Origin: Candidatus Sumerlaeota bacterium | Lineage (GTDB): Bacteria; Sumerlaeota; Sumerlaeia; JADFCT01 | DNA length: 21,582 nucleotides | Assembly: GCA_026398575.1 (NCBI GenBank) | Contig: JAPLSP010000396.1 | Location: forward strand, 1-21,582 | Direction: 5' to 3' | In this document: positions 21,376 to 21,582 of the stretch, one piece after another | How the letters are laid out: every line of letters begins with the position of its first letter | Numbering within the stretch: position 1 is the stretch's first letter | Made by a program: the position numbers and the translations under genes | The notes under the pieces: model-generated | What the model was told of the DNA's origin: nothing | The model's database searches: none | What the model saw: the letters and a program-made list of their open reading frames with translations, nothing else

Positions 21376-21582
21376 CTACAAATCTCGCCCAGCTCTTCTA
21401 TAGAGATACATTTGGGGATTTAGCCGAGCGCTTCCTTTGCAATTTACTTTGAGATTTAGCTGGACGCTTCTACTGCAATTCACTCTGAGATTTAGCTGGG
21501 CTATTCTATTGCTATTTGCTTTAGGATTTAGCTGGGCTCTTCCATTGCAATTCACTCTTAGATTTAGCTGGGCTATTCTATT
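21376..21582 (-). other. Possible 3' end of a repeat-protein gene (open frame over the 36-bp repeat)
   Basis: On the - strand one frame is open from the window edge to TAG at 21376-21378, reading 12-residue repeats of the form QLNLRVNCNRIA, and it ends 34 bases before the oxidoreductase ATG. The other two - strand frames have stops. However, one + strand frame (FSWAILLQFTLR repeats) is also open over most of the same bases, so openness alone does not show coding, and no start is inside the window. Confidence 0.2.
21381..21582. repeat. 36-bp tandem repeat array, continues past window end
   Basis: Units begin with GATTTAGCTGGGC-type sequence at 21417, 21453, 21489, 21525 and 21561, exactly 36 bases apart; a diverged unit at 21381-21416 precedes them, and the last is cut by the window edge. 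Units differ at scattered positions. There are no spacers between units. Confidence 0.95.

Noticed and set aside
21381..21582. CRISPR array
   Set aside because: The 36-bp unit equals a common CRISPR repeat length, but units follow each other without spacers and no cas gene is present.

Overview
The window looks like chromosomal DNA of an uncultured, fairly GC-rich Gram-negative-type bacterium. Supporting signs are Sec signal peptides on several large secreted proteins, a minimal pseudopilin, PhoH, and frequent TTG/GTG starts. The pseudopilin style (very short leader, C-terminal NGTVSxGDI segment) recalls Sumerlaeota/Hydrogenedentota/planctomycete-like lineages. That placement is inference; there is no rRNA or marker gene here to fix it. 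Almost everything lies on the + strand; only a DUF433 gene and a terminal Gfo/Idh/MocA oxidoreductase are on the - strand.

Layout. 1-2585: a possible gene tail and an 814-aa secreted glycosidase-like protein. 2756-3890: an overlapping MNT/HEPN toxin-antitoxin pair and a stand-alone CbiX/SirB-type chelatase. 3891-5140: a seven-unit heptanucleotide repeat and phoH. 5197-6423: two further TA modules, an intact VapBC-like pair and a Phd/PIN pair whose PIN toxin has lost its middle in frame. 6527-7765: a secreted protein with an NTR/TIMP-like start. 7794-10938: three consecutive family-2 glycosyltransferases. 10975-12848: an AT-rich secreted orphan and a four-Asp-box sialidase-like protein. 12958-14156: a two-gene membrane cassette of unknown role. 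14185-16604: a DUF1016 (YhcG) nuclease-family gene overlapping a secreted beta-propeller protein. 16626-17316: an orphan DUF433 antitoxin and a gene-free stretch with paired inverted motifs. 17317-20188: a pseudopilin, an AlbA_2/RecG-like ATP-binding protein missing most of its AlbA_2 domain, and a beta-lactamase-fold serine hydrolase. 20277-21341: the Gfo/Idh/MocA gene. 21381-end: a 36-bp tandem repeat running off the window.

The most unusual content is repeat biology. Four arrays with different sequences all have a unit length of exactly 7 bp. Three of them sit before, inside the 5' coding end of, and at the 3' end of one glycosyltransferase gene. Since 7 is not a multiple of 3, copy changes in the 5' coding array would switch the frame, so this gene is a candidate for phase variation. 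Separately, a 27-bp near-perfect palindrome occurs three times; two copies, in opposite orientation, lie inside the DUF1016 coding sequence and are read in frame as a linker. No transposase is visible in the window. Two accessory genes carry large in-frame internal deletions, so the window combines active surface-glycan and secretion functions with a decaying set of defence/TA genes.
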